A DNA stretch of 59,806 bases. Origin: Ferrovum sp. GTDB lineage: Bacteria; Pseudomonadota; Gammaproteobacteria; Burkholderiales; Ferrovaceae. Below are positions 1-10,254 of the stretch, piece by piece; the first letter of the stretch is position 1, and each line of letters begins with the position of its first letter. The notes below the pieces were generated by a model. The model was not told where the DNA came from. It saw nothing but the letters and a program-made list of their open reading frames with translations, and did no database searches. The DNA is taken from contig JAAGNR010000010.1 of assembly GCA_010435995.1 (NCBI GenBank), forward strand, positions 1 through 59,806. Reading direction: 5' to 3'. Made by a program: the position numbers and the translations under genes.

Positions 1-11
1 CCCCACTCCCC

Positions 12-932
12 ATGACTAACCCCTCCCCCAGTCACACCTTCATTCGCCTTCAGGAACGACTGCGCAGCGCCATGGGCAAAGCTCTGGGCAACTATGCCAT
101 GATTGCCGAAGGGGATACGGTCATGGTCTGTCTGAGTGGCGGTAAGGATTCCCATGCCTTGCTGACCCTGTTACTCGACGTGCAAAAGCGCGCCCCTATA
201 TCCTTCAAGCTCATCGCCGTCAATCTGGATCAAAAGCAACCCGGTTTCCCCGCGCATATTCTGCCGGAGTATCTTGACACTCTGGGCGTGGAATACCGCA
301 TCGTTGAAGCCGACACGTATTCCATCGTCAAAGAAAAAATCCCCGCCGGCAAAACCACCTGCTCATTGTGTTCCCGATTGCGTCGCGGTGTCCTTTATCG
401 CACCGCCAAAGCCCTGGGAGCCAACAAAATTGCGCTGGGACATCACCGCGACGACATGGTGGAAACCTTTTTCCTCAATCTGTTCCATGGAGGACGCCTG
501 AAAGGCATGCCCCCCAAACTGGTCACGGATGATGGCCACCATGTGGTAATCCGCCCCCTGGCTTACTGCCGTGAAGAAGACTTGGCTCGCTACGCCCGAG
601 CCATGGAGTATCCCATCATCCCCTGTGACCTCTGCGGATCTCAGGAAAATCTCCAACGACAAGCCATCAAACACTGGTTACACCAGGAAGAAAAGGCCCA
701 CCCAGGACGAGTGGACAATATCTTTCTCGGATTGCAGTCGGTTACGCCGTCCCATTTGGCGGATCGCACCCTGTTTGACTTTACCCGCCTCGTCCCCACG
801 AACCGTCCACAGACCGACGGGGACACGCTCTTCGACCCCGTTGACGAACGTGGAGCGCTCCATCTGGACCATCAGGACGGGCAAAGATTGCATTTCGTCA
901 AAGCAGGAAATTTTGCTAGAATGAAAGATTGA
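12..932 (+). CDS. ttcA: tRNA 2-thiocytidine(32) synthetase TtcA
   Basis: Protein of 306 residues. TtcA thiolates cytidine 32 of certain tRNAs in the cytoplasm, using ATP and a [4Fe-4S] cluster. The PP-loop ATP-pyrophosphatase motif SGGKDS is at residues 42-47. Two CxxC pairs follow, C117/C120 and C205/C208, the pattern expected of this family's cluster and sulfur-transfer site. The length matches the family. The start ATG lies 12 bases from the window edge, so its promoter is not visible. The downstream aminotransferase begins 38 bases after the stop and could be cotranscribed. Identification is confident. Confidence 0.96.
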   Translation: MTNPSPSHTFIRLQERLRSAMGKALGNYAMIAEGDTVMVCLSGGKDSHALLTLLLDVQKRAPISFKLIAVNLDQKQPGFPAHILPEYLDTLGVEYRIVEADTYSIVKEKIPAGKTTCSLCSRLRRGVLYRTAKALGANKIALGHHRDDMVETFFLNLFHGGRLKGMPPKLVTDDGHHVVIRPLAYCREEDLARYARAMEYPIIPCDLCGSQENLQRQAIKHWLHQEEKAHPGRVDNIFLGLQSVTPSHLADRTLFDFTRLVPTNRPQTDGDTLFDPVDERGALHLDHQDGQRLHFVKAGNFARMKD

Positions 933-970
933 CAGAATCTGCCGCTCCCCATGGACGCACAAGGACCCCC

Positions 971-2209
971 ATGACCATTCAACACTTGCCACTCAAGAAA
1001 ATCAATTCTTTCTACCCCCCCCAGCGAACACTGATGGGGCCTGGGCCTTCAGAAATTGCACCGCGCGTGCTGGCAGCCATGTCCTTGCCGTGCATCGGCT
1101 ATCTCGATCCCGTATTCGTGGATATGATGGACGAACTGAAAATGCTCCTGCGTTATGCTTTCCAAACCGATAACGCCCTCACCTTTCCCGCCTCAGGCCC
1201 CGGTTCCGTCGGCATGGAAATGTGTTTCGTCAACATGGTCAACCCGGGAGACAAGGTCATCGTCTGCCGCAATGGCGTGTTTGGCGGACGCATGATTGAA
1301 AATGTCACGCGCTGCGGCGGCACGCCCGTTGTGGTGGAAGATACCTGGGGCGAACCGGTCAGTCCGCAAAAACTGGAAGATGCCTTGAAACAGCATCCCA
1401 ACACTAAGGTAGTGGCTTTTGTCCATGCTGAAACCTCTACAGGATGCATGTCTGATGCCAAAACCCTGGTGGAGATTGCTCATCGCTACGGCGCATTGAC
1501 CATCGTAGACGCCGTCACCCAGTTGGGAGGAGCGCCACTGTATGTCGACCAATGGGACATCGACGCCATTTACTCCGGCAGTCAGAAATGTCTGTCCTGC
1601 ACCCCCGGACTGTCCCCAGTCTCTTTTAATCAGCGGGTCGTAGATCTGGTTAAGAAGCGCAAGACTCCCTCCCAAAGCTGGTTCATGGATCTGGATCTGG
1701 TCTTGGGCTACTGGGGGACCACCAACCGGACCTATCATCATACCGCCCCCATCAATGGCTTGTTCGCGCTCCATGAATCCTTGGTATTGCTGCGTGAAGA
1801 GGGGCTGGAAAACGCTTGGGCTCGCCACACGCGCCATTATTTGGCGCTGAAAGCCGGTCTCGAGGCCATGGGCTTGACCTATCTGGTGAAAGAAGAGTTT
1901 CGCTTACCCCAACTCAATGCCGTACGGGTACCAGAAGGGGTAGATGAGGCACGGGTTCGCAAGACCCTGCTCAACGAATTCAATCTGGAAATCGGTGCCG
2001 GACTGGGCCCACTGGCCGGTAAAATCTGGCGTTTTGGTCTGATGGGCTACTCCGCCAAATCAGAAAACGTCATGCTCTGCCTTTCCGCCTTGGGCTCCGT
2101 ACTCATGGACATGGGTTATCCCATCAAGGTGGGCGTGGCGGAAGCTGCTGCACACCAGTCCTACGCTGAGCAACATGCTCAAGCAGCCAAAAAAATCAAA
2201 GAAGCGTAA
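971..2209 (+). CDS. Class V aminotransferase, serine/alanine-glyoxylate type
   Basis: Protein of 412 residues, a fold-type I PLP enzyme of the serine-glyoxylate/alanine-glyoxylate aminotransferase family. The N-terminal LMGPGPSE segment and SGSQKCLS, with the likely Schiff-base lysine K206, are typical. It would convert glyoxylate to glycine using serine or alanine. The reading frame is open 14 codons further upstream, to a TTG at 929, but the ATG at 971 has an AAGGA ribosome site and begins at the conserved region, so I chose it. It faces the SAM-cycle cluster across a shared terminator. In an autotroph this enzyme fits salvage of phosphoglycolate carbon; that role is inferred. Serine-pyruvate specificity cannot be separated from sequence alone. 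Confidence 0.9.
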   Translation: MTIQHLPLKKINSFYPPQRTLMGPGPSEIAPRVLAAMSLPCIGYLDPVFVDMMDELKMLLRYAFQTDNALTFPASGPGSVGMEMCFVNMVNPGDKVIVCRNGVFGGRMIENVTRCGGTPVVVEDTWGEPVSPQKLEDALKQHPNTKVVAFVHAETSTGCMSDAKTLVEIAHRYGALTIVDAVTQLGGAPLYVDQWDIDAIYSGSQKCLSCTPGLSPVSFNQRVVDLVKKRKTPSQSWFMDLDLVLGYWGTTNRTYHHTAPINGLFALHESLVLLREEGLENAWARHTRHYLALKAGLEAMGLTYLVKEEFRLPQLNAVRVPEGVDEARVRKTLLNEFNLEIGAGLGPLAGKIWRFGLMGYSAKSENVMLCLSALGSVLMDMGYPIKVGVAEAAAHQSYAEQHAQAAKKIKEA

Positions 2210-2215
2210 ACAAAT

Positions 2216-2247
2216 ATCCCCCGGACTCTGAAAGGAGTCCGGGGGAT
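2216..2247. terminator. Perfect inverted repeat between convergent genes
   Basis: Two 13-base arms (2216-2228 and 2235-2247, arm ATCCCCCGGACTC) pair perfectly around a 6-base loop. The hairpin sits between the aminotransferase stop (2209) and the metF stop (2251). There is no long T-tract on either side, so it may be a weak bidirectional terminator or an RNA 3' end stabiliser. Confidence 0.75.
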
Positions 2248-2250
2248 GCC

Positions 2251-3096
2251 TCAGGAAAGGTGCAACCTCTCCCAGATAACACTGGTGAGCCCCGCGTTAT
2301 TCATGGTGTAAAAGTGCAGTCCTGGCGCGCCGCCCGTCAGCAACTGGTCACACAACTGGGTTACCACTTCCAGACCGAATGCTTTGATGGCAGCGCTGTC
2401 ATCCCCGTAGCCCTGCATCTTCTGGCGAATCCAACGGGGAATTTCCGCGCCACAAGCTTCTGAAAAGCGACTCAGTTGAGAAAAGTTGGCAATGGGCATG
2501 ACCCCTGGAACAATGGGAATCTCGATCCCTGCCGCCCGACAATCGTCGACAAAACTGAAGTAAGCATCGGGATTGTAAAAATACTGGGTAATGGCAGCAT
2601 TGGCCCCAGCTTCAGCCTTTTCCCGAAAATGACGGATACCTTCCTGAGCTGAACGCGCCTGGGGATGAACTTCCGGATAGGCGGCCACCTCGATATAAAA
2701 ATGGTCGCCCGTCTCCTCCCGCACAAACCGCACCAAATCGCGGGCATAGCGGAATTCTCCGCCGCCCAGGGTGCCAGACGGCAAATCACCGCGCAACGCC
2801 ACCAGGTGACGGATACCATGGGAACGATACTGTTCCAGCACCCGCCGCAAACTCTCGCGCGTTGCTCCGATACACGATAGATGGGGAGCGGCAGCATGAC
2901 CTTCACGCTGAATATCTACCACCGTTTCCAGAGTGCGGTCCTGTGTGGTTCCGCCTGCCCCGTAAGTCACCGAAAAAAAAGCCGGGTTCAGTTGCGCCAA
3001 CTGACGTTGGGTATGACGCAATTTCTCCACCCCCTCCGGAGTTTTGGGGGGGAAAAATTCGAAACTGAACACCCGCGGTGTTACCACGCCGTTCAT
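2251..3096 (-). CDS. metF: Methylenetetrahydrofolate reductase
   Basis: Protein of 281 residues. This flavoprotein TIM barrel reduces 5,10-methylene-THF to 5-methyl-THF, the methyl donor for methionine synthesis. The N-terminal FSFEFFPPKT motif and the internal SVTYGAGG segment are hallmarks of the family. The start lies 4 bases after the ahcY stop, so the two are translationally close and surely cotranscribed. Together with ahcY and metK it forms a methionine/S-adenosylmethionine recycling cluster. No methionine synthase gene is visible here. Confidence 0.96.
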   Translation of the reverse strand: MNGVVTPRVFSFEFFPPKTPEGVEKLRHTQRQLAQLNPAFFSVTYGAGGTTQDRTLETVVDIQREGHAAAPHLSCIGATRESLRRVLEQYRSHGIRHLVALRGDLPSGTLGGGEFRYARDLVRFVREETGDHFYIEVAAYPEVHPQARSAQEGIRHFREKAEAGANAAITQYFYNPDAYFSFVDDCRAAGIEIPIVPGVMPIANFSQLSRFSEACGAEIPRWIRQKMQGYGDDSAAIKAFGLEVVTQLCDQLLTGGAPGLHFYTMNNAGLTSVIWERLHLS

Positions 3097-3100
3097 CCGC

Positions 3101-4411
3101 TCAATACCGGTAGTGATCGGGCTTATAGGGCCCTGTCACCGCCAGATTAAGGTAATTGGCCTGCTTTTCCGTCAACGCCGTCAAATGAACCCCAATCCGC
3201 TTCAAATGCAACCGGGCCACTTTCTCATCCAAGGTCTTGGGAAGAATATAAACCCCCACGGCATATTTGTCCGAGTGATTCCACAGTTCAATCTGCGCCA
3301 TCACCTGATTGGTGAAGGAAGCCGACATAACGAAGCTGGGGTGCCCCGTGGCACAACCCAGATTGACCAGACGCCCCTCCGCCAGCACGATCAGCCGTTT
3401 CCCATCGGGGAAAATGACATGATCCACCTGCGGCTTGATGTTGTCCCAACGGTATTTGCGCAGGGAAGCAATATCGATTTCGGAATCGAAGTGGCCGATA
3501 TTACAGACGATGGCATCGTTTTTCATGACCTGCATATGGGCATGGGTAATCACCTCCACATTGCCCGTGGCGGTCACAAAAATATCCCCCTGAGAGGCGA
3601 CTTCATCCATGTCCACCACGCGATACCCTTCCATGGCCGCTTGCAAGGCACAGATCGGATCGATTTCGGTGATCCATACCGTGGCGCCCAGTCCACTGAA
3701 TGCCTGGGCGCAGCCTTTGCCCACATCACCATAGCCTGCCACCACCGCAACCTTGCCCGCAATCATGACATCGGTAGCACGCTTGATGCCATCCATGAGG
3801 GATTCGCGACAGCCATACAGATTATCGAACTTGGACTTGGTCACCGAGTCGTTGACGTTGAACGCTGGGCATTTGAGCTCCCCACGCTTCATCATTTCGT
3901 TCAGACGATGGACCCCTGTCGTGGTTTCTTCTGAAATCCCCTTGATATTTTCCAGCAGATGGGGATACTTGTCGTGCAAAATCAACGTGAGATCACCGCC
4001 ATCATCGAGCACCATATTGGGCACCCAACCGTCCGGCCCAAAAATCGTCTTTTCGATACACCACCAGAATTCTTCCTCGGATTCCCCTTTCCACGCAAAT
4101 ACCGGAATCCCAACTGCCGCAATGGCCGCCGCCGCCTGATCCTGGGTCGAAAATATGTTACAGGAACTCCAACGCACCTCCGCTCCCAACACCACCAGAG
4201 TTTCGATCAACACGGCCGTCTGAATGGTCATATGTAAACAGCCAGCAATGCGTGCCCCCTTGAGGGGCTGACGTTCGGCAAATTCTTCGCGCAAAGCCAT
4301 CAATCCGGGCATTTCATTTTCAGCAATATCAATTTCTTTCCGTCCCCAGGTGGCAAGGGACATATCCGCCACCTTGAAGTCGGCTGTGAGGGTTTGTGGA
4401 ATGGCATTCAT
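3101..4411 (-). CDS. ahcY: Adenosylhomocysteinase (SAH hydrolase)
   Basis: Protein of 436 residues. It hydrolyses S-adenosylhomocysteine to adenosine and homocysteine, removing the product inhibitor of methyltransferases, with tightly bound NAD. The NAD-binding signature [10 protein letters not shown], the LDDGGDLT segment and the C-terminal KPDHYRY ending are family marks. A GGAGAG ribosome site precedes the ATG. The gene lies 53 bases downstream of metK. That gap is too short and lacks the conserved core for a SAH riboswitch. Confidence 0.97.
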   Translation of the reverse strand: MNAIPQTLTADFKVADMSLATWGRKEIDIAENEMPGLMALREEFAERQPLKGARIAGCLHMTIQTAVLIETLVVLGAEVRWSSCNIFSTQDQAAAAIAAVGIPVFAWKGESEEEFWWCIEKTIFGPDGWVPNMVLDDGGDLTLILHDKYPHLLENIKGISEETTTGVHRLNEMMKRGELKCPAFNVNDSVTKSKFDNLYGCRESLMDGIKRATDVMIAGKVAVVAGYGDVGKGCAQAFSGLGATVWITEIDPICALQAAMEGYRVVDMDEVASQGDIFVTATGNVEVITHAHMQVMKNDAIVCNIGHFDSEIDIASLRKYRWDNIKPQVDHVIFPDGKRLIVLAEGRLVNLGCATGHPSFVMSASFTNQVMAQIELWNHSDKYAVGVYILPKTLDEKVARLHLKRIGVHLTALTEKQANYLNLAVTGPYKPDHYRY

Positions 4412-4464
4412 AAAAATTTTCTCTCCGTGGAGTTATCTGGACTCAATAGGTGGGGGAACTGCCG

Positions 4465-5622
4465 TTACGCATCGGCCTGCAAGGCCATCACGCGATCACG
4501 CATTTCCCAGGTGAACTCCGGCTCTTCTCGGCCAAAGTGACCGTAAGCTGCGGTCTTGCTGTAAATCGGCCGCAGCAGGTCGAGAGCATGAATGATGCCC
4601 TTGGGACGCAGATCAAAATGCTCCAGAACCAACTGGGACAGCTTGTCATCCGCCAATTTTCCTGTACCAAAGGTATTCACCATCAGGCTAACAGGACGGG
4701 CCACGCCGATGGCATAAGCCACCTGTACTTCACAGCGACGAGCCAACCCTGCCGCCACGATATTTTTGGCCACATGACGCATGGCATAGGCTGCCGAACG
4801 GTCCACCTTGGAAGGATCTTTCCCGGAAAATGCCCCGCCACCATGACGGGCGGCACCGCCATAAGTATCGACGATAATCTTGCGTCCCGTAAGACCGCAA
4901 TCTCCCATCGGTCCGCCAATGACGAAACGCCCGGTGGGATTGACCAGATAGCGCGTATTGGCCTGCAGCATGTGTGCCGGCAATACGGGTTTGATGATCT
5001 CTTCAATCACGGCCTCAGTCAATTGCTGATGGGACACTTCGGGATGATGCTGCGTCGATAACACCACGGTTTCAATACTGGTGGGCTGTCCATCCACATA
5101 ACGCACACTCACCTGAGATTTGGCATCGGGACGCAAAAAAGGTAAGCGCCCATCCTTGCGCAATTCGGCTTGCCGTTGTACCAGGCGATGGGACAGATGA
5201 ATCGGCAAAGGCATGAGTGTATCGGTTTCGTCACAGGCATAACCAAACATCAAACCCTGGTCGCCCGCTCCCTGATCCAGATCCAGACCGCTGCCTTCGT
5301 CTACCCCTTGGGCAATGTCGGGGCTCTGGCGATTCAGGGCCGTGAGCACCGCACAGGTTTGGTAATCAAAACCGATGTCTGAACTGTTATAGCCGATACG
5401 ACGCACCACGTCTCGTGCCACGTCGATGTAATTGATCTGTGCCTTGGTGGTGATTTCTCCTGAAATCACGATCAGCCCCGTACTTGTCAAAGTTTCACAA
5501 GCCACCCGTGCACGCGGATCCTGCGCTAGAATGGCATCCAGTACCCCATCGGAAATCTGATCGGCCACCTTATCGGGGTGACCCTCGGATACCGACTCCG
5601 AAGAAAAAATATACTCGCTCAT
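4465..5622 (-). CDS. metK: S-adenosylmethionine synthetase
   Basis: Protein of 385 residues. It makes SAM from ATP and methionine as a cytosolic tetramer. The opening [13 protein letters not shown], the flexible-loop [12 protein letters not shown] and the P-loop-like [16 protein letters not shown] motifs are all present. It is first in the leftward metK-ahcY-metF cluster. The 73 bases upstream separate it from the divergent acyltransferase gene and presumably hold both promoters, but I could not assign convincing -35/-10 pairs there. Confidence 0.97.
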   Translation of the reverse strand: MSEYIFSSESVSEGHPDKVADQISDGVLDAILAQDPRARVACETLTSTGLIVISGEITTKAQINYIDVARDVVRRIGYNSSDIGFDYQTCAVLTALNRQSPDIAQGVDEGSGLDLDQGAGDQGLMFGYACDETDTLMPLPIHLSHRLVQRQAELRKDGRLPFLRPDAKSQVSVRYVDGQPTSIETVVLSTQHHPEVSHQQLTEAVIEEIIKPVLPAHMLQANTRYLVNPTGRFVIGGPMGDCGLTGRKIIVDTYGGAARHGGGAFSGKDPSKVDRSAAYAMRHVAKNIVAAGLARRCEVQVAYAIGVARPVSLMVNTFGTGKLADDKLSQLVLEHFDLRPKGIIHALDLLRPIYSKTAAYGHFGREEPEFTWEMRDRVMALQADA

Positions 5623-5695
5623 GGCAAACCCTGCCCTTTATCAAAATTAAAAATGTGCTACCGCCCGCGATTGTACCAGTATTCTTCTTAGCCCC

Positions 5696-6577
5696 ATGAT
5701 GCGACTAATATTTCTCCCATTGTGGCTGCTTCACTGGCTGCCCCTTCAAGCCCTCTGGATCCTCGGACGACTGCTGGGACGTATGGCCTTTGCCCTGGCT
5801 CGCGAACGACGTCAGGTCACCCTCACCAATCTCGCTCTCTGTTTTCCCCAATGGAGCCCAGAACAACGCCATAAAATCGCCCTGCGTCACTTTCAGGGAT
5901 TCGTGACCAGCGCCCTGAGTCTGGGTATTGCGTGGTTTGCTTCGGAGTCACGTCTGCGTCGAATGGTTCAATATACTGGGCTGGAGCATGTACGTGCAGC
6001 TCAACAGCATGGACCGGTCATCTTGCTCACCCCACATTTTTTTGGCGTGGATACCATCGGACCTTTTCTCACATTGGACTTCGATGTCATCACCATCAAT
6101 TCGCGCCAAAAAAACCCGGCCCTCGAAGCGTTGATTCGCTCGCGCCGCCTGCGCTGGGGAAAAGGCTTGATCTTTGCCCGTCAGGATAGCCTGCGTGGAG
6201 TGCTGAAAGCCCTGAAACCGGGCTGGTTGCTGTATTACTTACCCGATCAGGACTTCGGCCCCAAGGACTCCCTGTTTGTGGATTTTTTTGGCGTCAAAGC
6301 GGCTACTGTTCCTGCTTTGGCACGGATGGCACGGCTCGCCAAAGCTCAAGTCGTTCCCTGCGTTGTCCACCAGAACTTTGCACAAGGACGTTTTGACGTA
6401 TCTTTCTATCCCCCTTGGGAAGAGTTTCCCAGCGGCAATGACGAAGTCGATACCCTGCGCATGAATCATTTCATCGAAGCTCGAATTCTGGAGCAACCCG
6501 CCCACTACCTGTGGTCCCACAAACGCTTCAAAACCCGTCCTCCTGGAGAATCTTCCGTCTACGAATTGCGGCCATAA
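5696..6577 (+). CDS. LpxL/HtrB-family lysophospholipid acyltransferase
   Basis: Protein of 293 residues. It belongs to the lipid A late acyltransferase family, which moves an acyl chain from acyl-ACP onto Kdo2-lipid IVA at the inner membrane. The N-terminal 25 or so residues form a membrane anchor. The catalytic HX4D motif is H114-D119 within TPHFFGVD. The C-terminal HYLWSHKRFKTRP resembles the family's conserved WxHRRFKTRP. Two in-frame ATGs (5696 and 5699) are possible starts. Whether it is the LpxL or LpxM type cannot be told from sequence. Confidence 0.9.
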   Translation: MMRLIFLPLWLLHWLPLQALWILGRLLGRMAFALARERRQVTLTNLALCFPQWSPEQRHKIALRHFQGFVTSALSLGIAWFASESRLRRMVQYTGLEHVRAAQQHGPVILLTPHFFGVDTIGPFLTLDFDVITINSRQKNPALEALIRSRRLRWGKGLIFARQDSLRGVLKALKPGWLLYYLPDQDFGPKDSLFVDFFGVKAATVPALARMARLAKAQVVPCVVHQNFAQGRFDVSFYPPWEEFPSGNDEVDTLRMNHFIEARILEQPAHYLWSHKRFKTRPPGESSVYELRP

Positions 6578-6657
6578 CCCGCAGTTGAGCCATTACAGGC
6601 TACCCAGGCCTGCGGAAAAAGCGTAGCATTTCACCTTTGGCAAAGCCCACAGCACCC

Positions 6658-7527
6658 ATGAAGACACTTTCTTTTACCAAAATGCAGGGGTTGGGCAATG
6701 ATTTCATCGTCCTTGATGGAGTACGCACTCCCCTTGCCCTGAATACGGCCCAGCTATGCTGGCTGGCTGACCGCCATTTTGGTGTGGGCTGCGACCAAAT
6801 TCTGTGGGTTGAGCCCGCACGCGACCCTGCCAATGATTTTCGTTACCGAATCTTTAACCGTGATGGCGGAGAAGTGGCCAATTGTGGCAATGGGGTGCGC
6901 TGTTTTGCGCGCTTCGTTCATGACCAGAAACTGACCCAGGCCACGCAATTGCGGGTAGAAACCCAATCAGGAGTATTGCAACCTGAATTGCTGCCCGACG
7001 GCCAAGTACAGGTAAATATGGGACAACCCATTTTTGACCCTGAGCGGATCCCTTTTCTGACCGAAGGCAGGCATCCCACCTATGACCTGCAGGTGGGTGC
7101 CCATAAGCGCATCTTTTCGGTCATTTCCATGGGGAACCCCCATGCCGTCCAGATCGTGAACCACGTCGAATCCGCCCCTGTAGCCGTCGAAGGGCCTCTG
7201 ATCGAACACCACGCCGCCTTTCCCGAACGGGTCAATGCCGGGTTCGTGGAGATCGTATCACGCAGCCACATCCGTCTGCGGGTATTTGAACGCGGCTCGG
7301 GAGAAACCCTGGCGTGTGGCACAGGAGCCTGTGCTGCCGTCGTGGCAGGACAGCAGCGTGGGCTCCTAGACCCCGCACCAGTGAAAGTTTCCACCCACGG
7401 CGGGACTCTGACCATATCTTGGGCGGGCGAACAGTCCCCCGTATGGATGACCGGTCCCGCCACGACTGTTTTTACCGGCACCGTCGCAGTGCCGGACATC
7501 GAGGAGATACTCCATGCTGGATGCTGA
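6658..7527 (+). CDS. dapF: Diaminopimelate epimerase
   Basis: Protein of 289 residues. It epimerises LL-diaminopimelate to the meso form for lysine and peptidoglycan synthesis. The two catalytic cysteines are C76 in NCGNGVRC and C220 in ACGTGACA. The MQGLGNDF motif near the start is conserved. I chose the ATG at 6658 rather than an upstream TTG (6637) because the family begins at this point. It heads the dapF-DUF484-xerC cluster, and its stop overlaps the next start by 14 bases. Confidence 0.96.
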   Translation: MKTLSFTKMQGLGNDFIVLDGVRTPLALNTAQLCWLADRHFGVGCDQILWVEPARDPANDFRYRIFNRDGGEVANCGNGVRCFARFVHDQKLTQATQLRVETQSGVLQPELLPDGQVQVNMGQPIFDPERIPFLTEGRHPTYDLQVGAHKRIFSVISMGNPHAVQIVNHVESAPVAVEGPLIEHHAAFPERVNAGFVEIVSRSHIRLRVFERGSGETLACGTGACAAVVAGQQRGLLDPAPVKVSTHGGTLTISWAGEQSPVWMTGPATTVFTGTVAVPDIEEILHAGC

Positions 7528-8167
7528 AATCGTTGCCTCCTGGCTCAAGGACAACCCGGAATTTTTTCTGCTCCACGGAGCAGTGCTGAACGAAATCCAA
7601 ATTCCCCATCCCCACGGAACGCATACCGTATCCCTCAGCGAACGGCAGCTGCTCACCTTGCGCGATAAAAACCGCACGCTGGAACAACGCCTCTCCGAGC
7701 TCATCGGCTATGCCGAAACCAATGACAGCATCAGCAGCAAGGTACATCAACTGGCCGTACGCCTGTTGGGACAAAAATCTTTGGCGGGGACAATCGACAC
7801 CATAGAACACCAGATGGCACACAATTTTTCCGTACCCCATGTCACCCTGCGTCTCTGGGGTTTCTCCCATCCGGGTACTCATAGTGCCTTTCAGGCCGTG
7901 GCCAAGGTCCAGCAGGATGCCATTGCCCACATCGAGACTCCCCGTTGTGGCCATCACACTCCGGTGCAATGCGATCACTGGTTTGGTGAACTGGCCCCCG
8001 CCCTGAAATCTTTTGCGCTATTGCCCCTGCGCGATAACGAGACTTTTGGCGCGCTCCTGCTGGCTTCCCCCGATGAGAACCGATTCTATCCTGACATGGG
8101 GATTTTCTACCTGCAGCGAATCACGGACATCGTCAGCACGGCCCTGCGCGCCCATGAACACGATTGA
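7514..8167 (+). CDS. DUF484 (GAF-like) family protein
   Basis: Protein of 217 residues. The N-terminal [15 protein letters not shown] motif and a C-terminal GAF-like half mark the DUF484 family, found between dapF and xerC in many proteobacteria. Its biochemical role is unknown; a regulatory function linked to XerC or cell-wall synthesis has only been guessed from gene order. A central helical segment (about residues 38-65) may be a coiled coil. It overlaps dapF by 14 bases and xerC by 14 bases, so the three genes are probably translationally coupled. Confidence 0.9.
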   Translation: MLDAEIVASWLKDNPEFFLLHGAVLNEIQIPHPHGTHTVSLSERQLLTLRDKNRTLEQRLSELIGYAETNDSISSKVHQLAVRLLGQKSLAGTIDTIEHQMAHNFSVPHVTLRLWGFSHPGTHSAFQAVAKVQQDAIAHIETPRCGHHTPVQCDHWFGELAPALKSFALLPLRDNETFGALLLASPDENRFYPDMGIFYLQRITDIVSTALRAHEHD

Positions 8168-9056
8168 CTCCCCAGGAATCCGGACTTACCTAGACCATTT
8201 GCGTTTCGAGCGCCGCCTGTCGCCTCGCACGATTCTCAGCTATCGTCGTGACCTGAGCCAACTGAGAGCCCTAGAAACCACAGCAGAGACCTTGTCCAGC
8301 ATTACGCCACAGCACATCCGCCGCCATCTCGGCGCACTTCATGGTCATGGCCTCTCTGGCCGGAGCCTGGCCCGCATGCTCTCGGCGTGGCGCGGCTATT
8401 TTGAGTTTTTGACAAAATTTCATGGCCTGTCGGTCAATCCTTGCCACGGCGTACGCCCCCCAAAATCTCCGCGCCCCTTGCCCCATGCCCTGTCTCCCGA
8501 ACAGTCGGGACGCTTGATGGGCGTTGCGGGTGATCGTAGTCTTGACTACCGTGATCGGGCCCTGCTGGAGTTATTCTATTCTTCTGGGCTGCGTTTGGCA
8601 GAACTGGCGGGCCTGCAATGGCAACATTGGAATCAGGCCGAATGCCTGGTACGGGTTCAGGGAAAAGGGCAAAAGATCCGGGAAGTGCCAGTAGGAAGCC
8701 ACGCCACCCAAGCTCTCGCGGCGTGGATGAATCACCACCCAGTCAAATCACCTGCCAAGGAAACTCCCTTGTTTGTCAGCACTCGGGGCACAGCCCTCAG
8801 CCCTCGCGCCATCGAATCCCGAGTGACCCTGCGAGCACGACAATTGGGTTTTGAGGATCGGGTCCACCCCCATGTGCTGCGACATTCCTTTGCTTCTCAC
8901 CTGCTCCAGTCCAGTGGCGACTTGCGGGCCGTGCAGGAATTGCTCGGGCATACCCATATTACCTCTACCCAGGTCTATACTCATCTGGATTTTCAGCACC
9001 TGGCCAAAGTCTATGATCAGGCTCACCCGCGAGCTCGCCGAACTCCCAAGGTCTGA
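8154..9056 (+). CDS. xerC: Tyrosine recombinase XerC
   Basis: Protein of 300 residues. XerC acts with XerD to resolve chromosome dimers at dif. The N-terminal SAM-like core-binding domain begins at residue 5. Catalytic residues visible are R147 (SSGLRLAEL), a lysine in the GKGQK beta-turn near 171, H240 and R243 (HVLRHSFASH), H266 (LGHTHI) and the nucleophile Y275. The ATG at 8154 gives the normal family length; the frame stays open upstream but only antisense to nothing useful inside DUF484. No dif site is apparent nearby. Confidence 0.95.
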   Translation: MNTIDSPGIRTYLDHLRFERRLSPRTILSYRRDLSQLRALETTAETLSSITPQHIRRHLGALHGHGLSGRSLARMLSAWRGYFEFLTKFHGLSVNPCHGVRPPKSPRPLPHALSPEQSGRLMGVAGDRSLDYRDRALLELFYSSGLRLAELAGLQWQHWNQAECLVRVQGKGQKIREVPVGSHATQALAAWMNHHPVKSPAKETPLFVSTRGTALSPRAIESRVTLRARQLGFEDRVHPHVLRHSFASHLLQSSGDLRAVQELLGHTHITSTQVYTHLDFQHLAKVYDQAHPRARRTPKV

Positions 9057-9057
9057 C

Positions 9058-10254
9058 TCAGGCCGCGTACAAGGCACCCATCACCGCACTGTGGCGCGCT
9101 CCCGTCACTGCTGGAAGATTGCCGGATAAACCCAGAAGCCGCGCACGTGCCAACCAAGCAAAGGCTACCGCTTCTACTTGGTGCACGGGTAATCCCAACG
9201 TTGCCGTAGTGGTCACTTGAATCTCCGGCATCAACGTCTGCAACCGCCGCATCAGTGCCGAATTGCACGCTCCCCCTCCGCAACCATACAACTCCACGCC
9301 GTCCACCCCCCCTCGGGTTTCCTCATGAACTGCCAGCACAATCGTCTGAGCCGTCAGTTCCAGCAGGGTCGCCTGAACATCCTCTGGCGCCATCCCCGAA
9401 TTCAAATGAGGCTGCACCCAAGCCAGAGAAAACTCTTCTCGCCCAGTACTTTTGGGAGCTTTGCGCTGAAAATAGGGATGGTTCAATAATGACTGCAACA
9501 GGGTGGACCGAATCTCTCCCGTGGCAGCCCACTCCCCCCCCCGATCGAAAGACACTCCCCGACATTGCCGAATCCAGGCATCCATCAACAAGTTGGCCGG
9601 TCCGGTATCATATCCTCGGGTTACCTGCCCAGGAAACAAAATGGTCAGATTGGCAATGCCCCCTAGATTGAGAATGAGTCGTGGATGACTGGGGTGACGA
9701 AAGAGCGCATCGTGACAAGCCGGCACCAGAGGAGCACCCTGCCCCCCCGCCGCCAAGTCCCGCGAACGGAAGTCCGTGACCACGGCTATGCCAGTCAATT
9801 CGGCCAACCAGGCGCCGTTCACCAACTGACAACTGTATCCCCGCTCAGGGCGGTGACGCACCGTTTGTCCATGACACCCTATGGCACTCACGGCCTCAGC
9901 CGTTACTCCTGACTGCACCAGCAATGCATTGATAACCGCTGCATAACAACGGGCCAGCATGACACCAGCTTCCGCTGCGCGCTCCAATTCATTGGGACCC
10001 GACAGGGTTAATTCCGCCAATACCCGGTGTAAGCCTTCAGGGAAAGGATGGGTTACTTGTGCCAAAACCGCAGGATCACCGTGCCTGAAATCTACCAGCA
10101 CGCCATCGATGCCATCCAGACTGGTTCCGGACATTAACCCTGCGTAAAGGGAAGGGGGGGAACTACTACTCGAACCGAGCAAGGGCAGTGCCGCGAACGG
10201 CGTCAAGCTGCTGGAGTAGGGGAGCTGTGGCCGTAAGGAAGTGACCCCGGGCAT
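9058..10254 (-). CDS. anmK: Anhydro-N-acetylmuramic acid kinase
   Basis: It phosphorylates and opens 1,6-anhydroMurNAc released in peptidoglycan recycling, giving MurNAc-6-phosphate. The motif GLMSGTSLDGIDG and the GCGGGACN segment identify the family. The start is uncertain. The only ATG is at 10254, deep inside the M23 gene (89-base overlap, weak ribosome site). A TTG at 10182 would shorten the overlap to 17 bases and bring the start close to the conserved GLMSGTS. Either way it is coupled to the M23 endopeptidase. The protein would be 374-398 residues. Confidence 0.92.
   Translation of the reverse strand: MPGVTSLRPQLPYSSSLTPFAALPLLGSSSSSPPSLYAGLMSGTSLDGIDGVLVDFRHGDPAVLAQVTHPFPEGLHRVLAELTLSGPNELERAAEAGVMLARCYAAVINALLVQSGVTAEAVSAIGCHGQTVRHRPERGYSCQLVNGAWLAELTGIAVVTDFRSRDLAAGGQGAPLVPACHDALFRHPSHPRLILNLGGIANLTILFPGQVTRGYDTGPANLLMDAWIRQCRGVSFDRGGEWAATGEIRSTLLQSLLNHPYFQRKAPKSTGREEFSLAWVQPHLNSGMAPEDVQATLLELTAQTIVLAVHEETRGGVDGVELYGCGGGACNSALMRRLQTLMPEIQVTTTATLGLPVHQVEAVAFAWLARARLLGLSGNLPAVTGARHSAVMGALYAA

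Noticed and set aside
3044-3934. Rightward open frame opposite ahcY and metF
   Set aside because: Shadow of two conserved enzymes; no recognisable protein.
4412-4464. SAH riboswitch before ahcY
   Set aside because: Only 53 bases separate ahcY from metK and the conserved SAH aptamer core is absent.
5623-5695. SAM riboswitch or strong promoter before metK
   Set aside because: No SAM aptamer core, and no -35/-10 pair with good spacing could be assigned.
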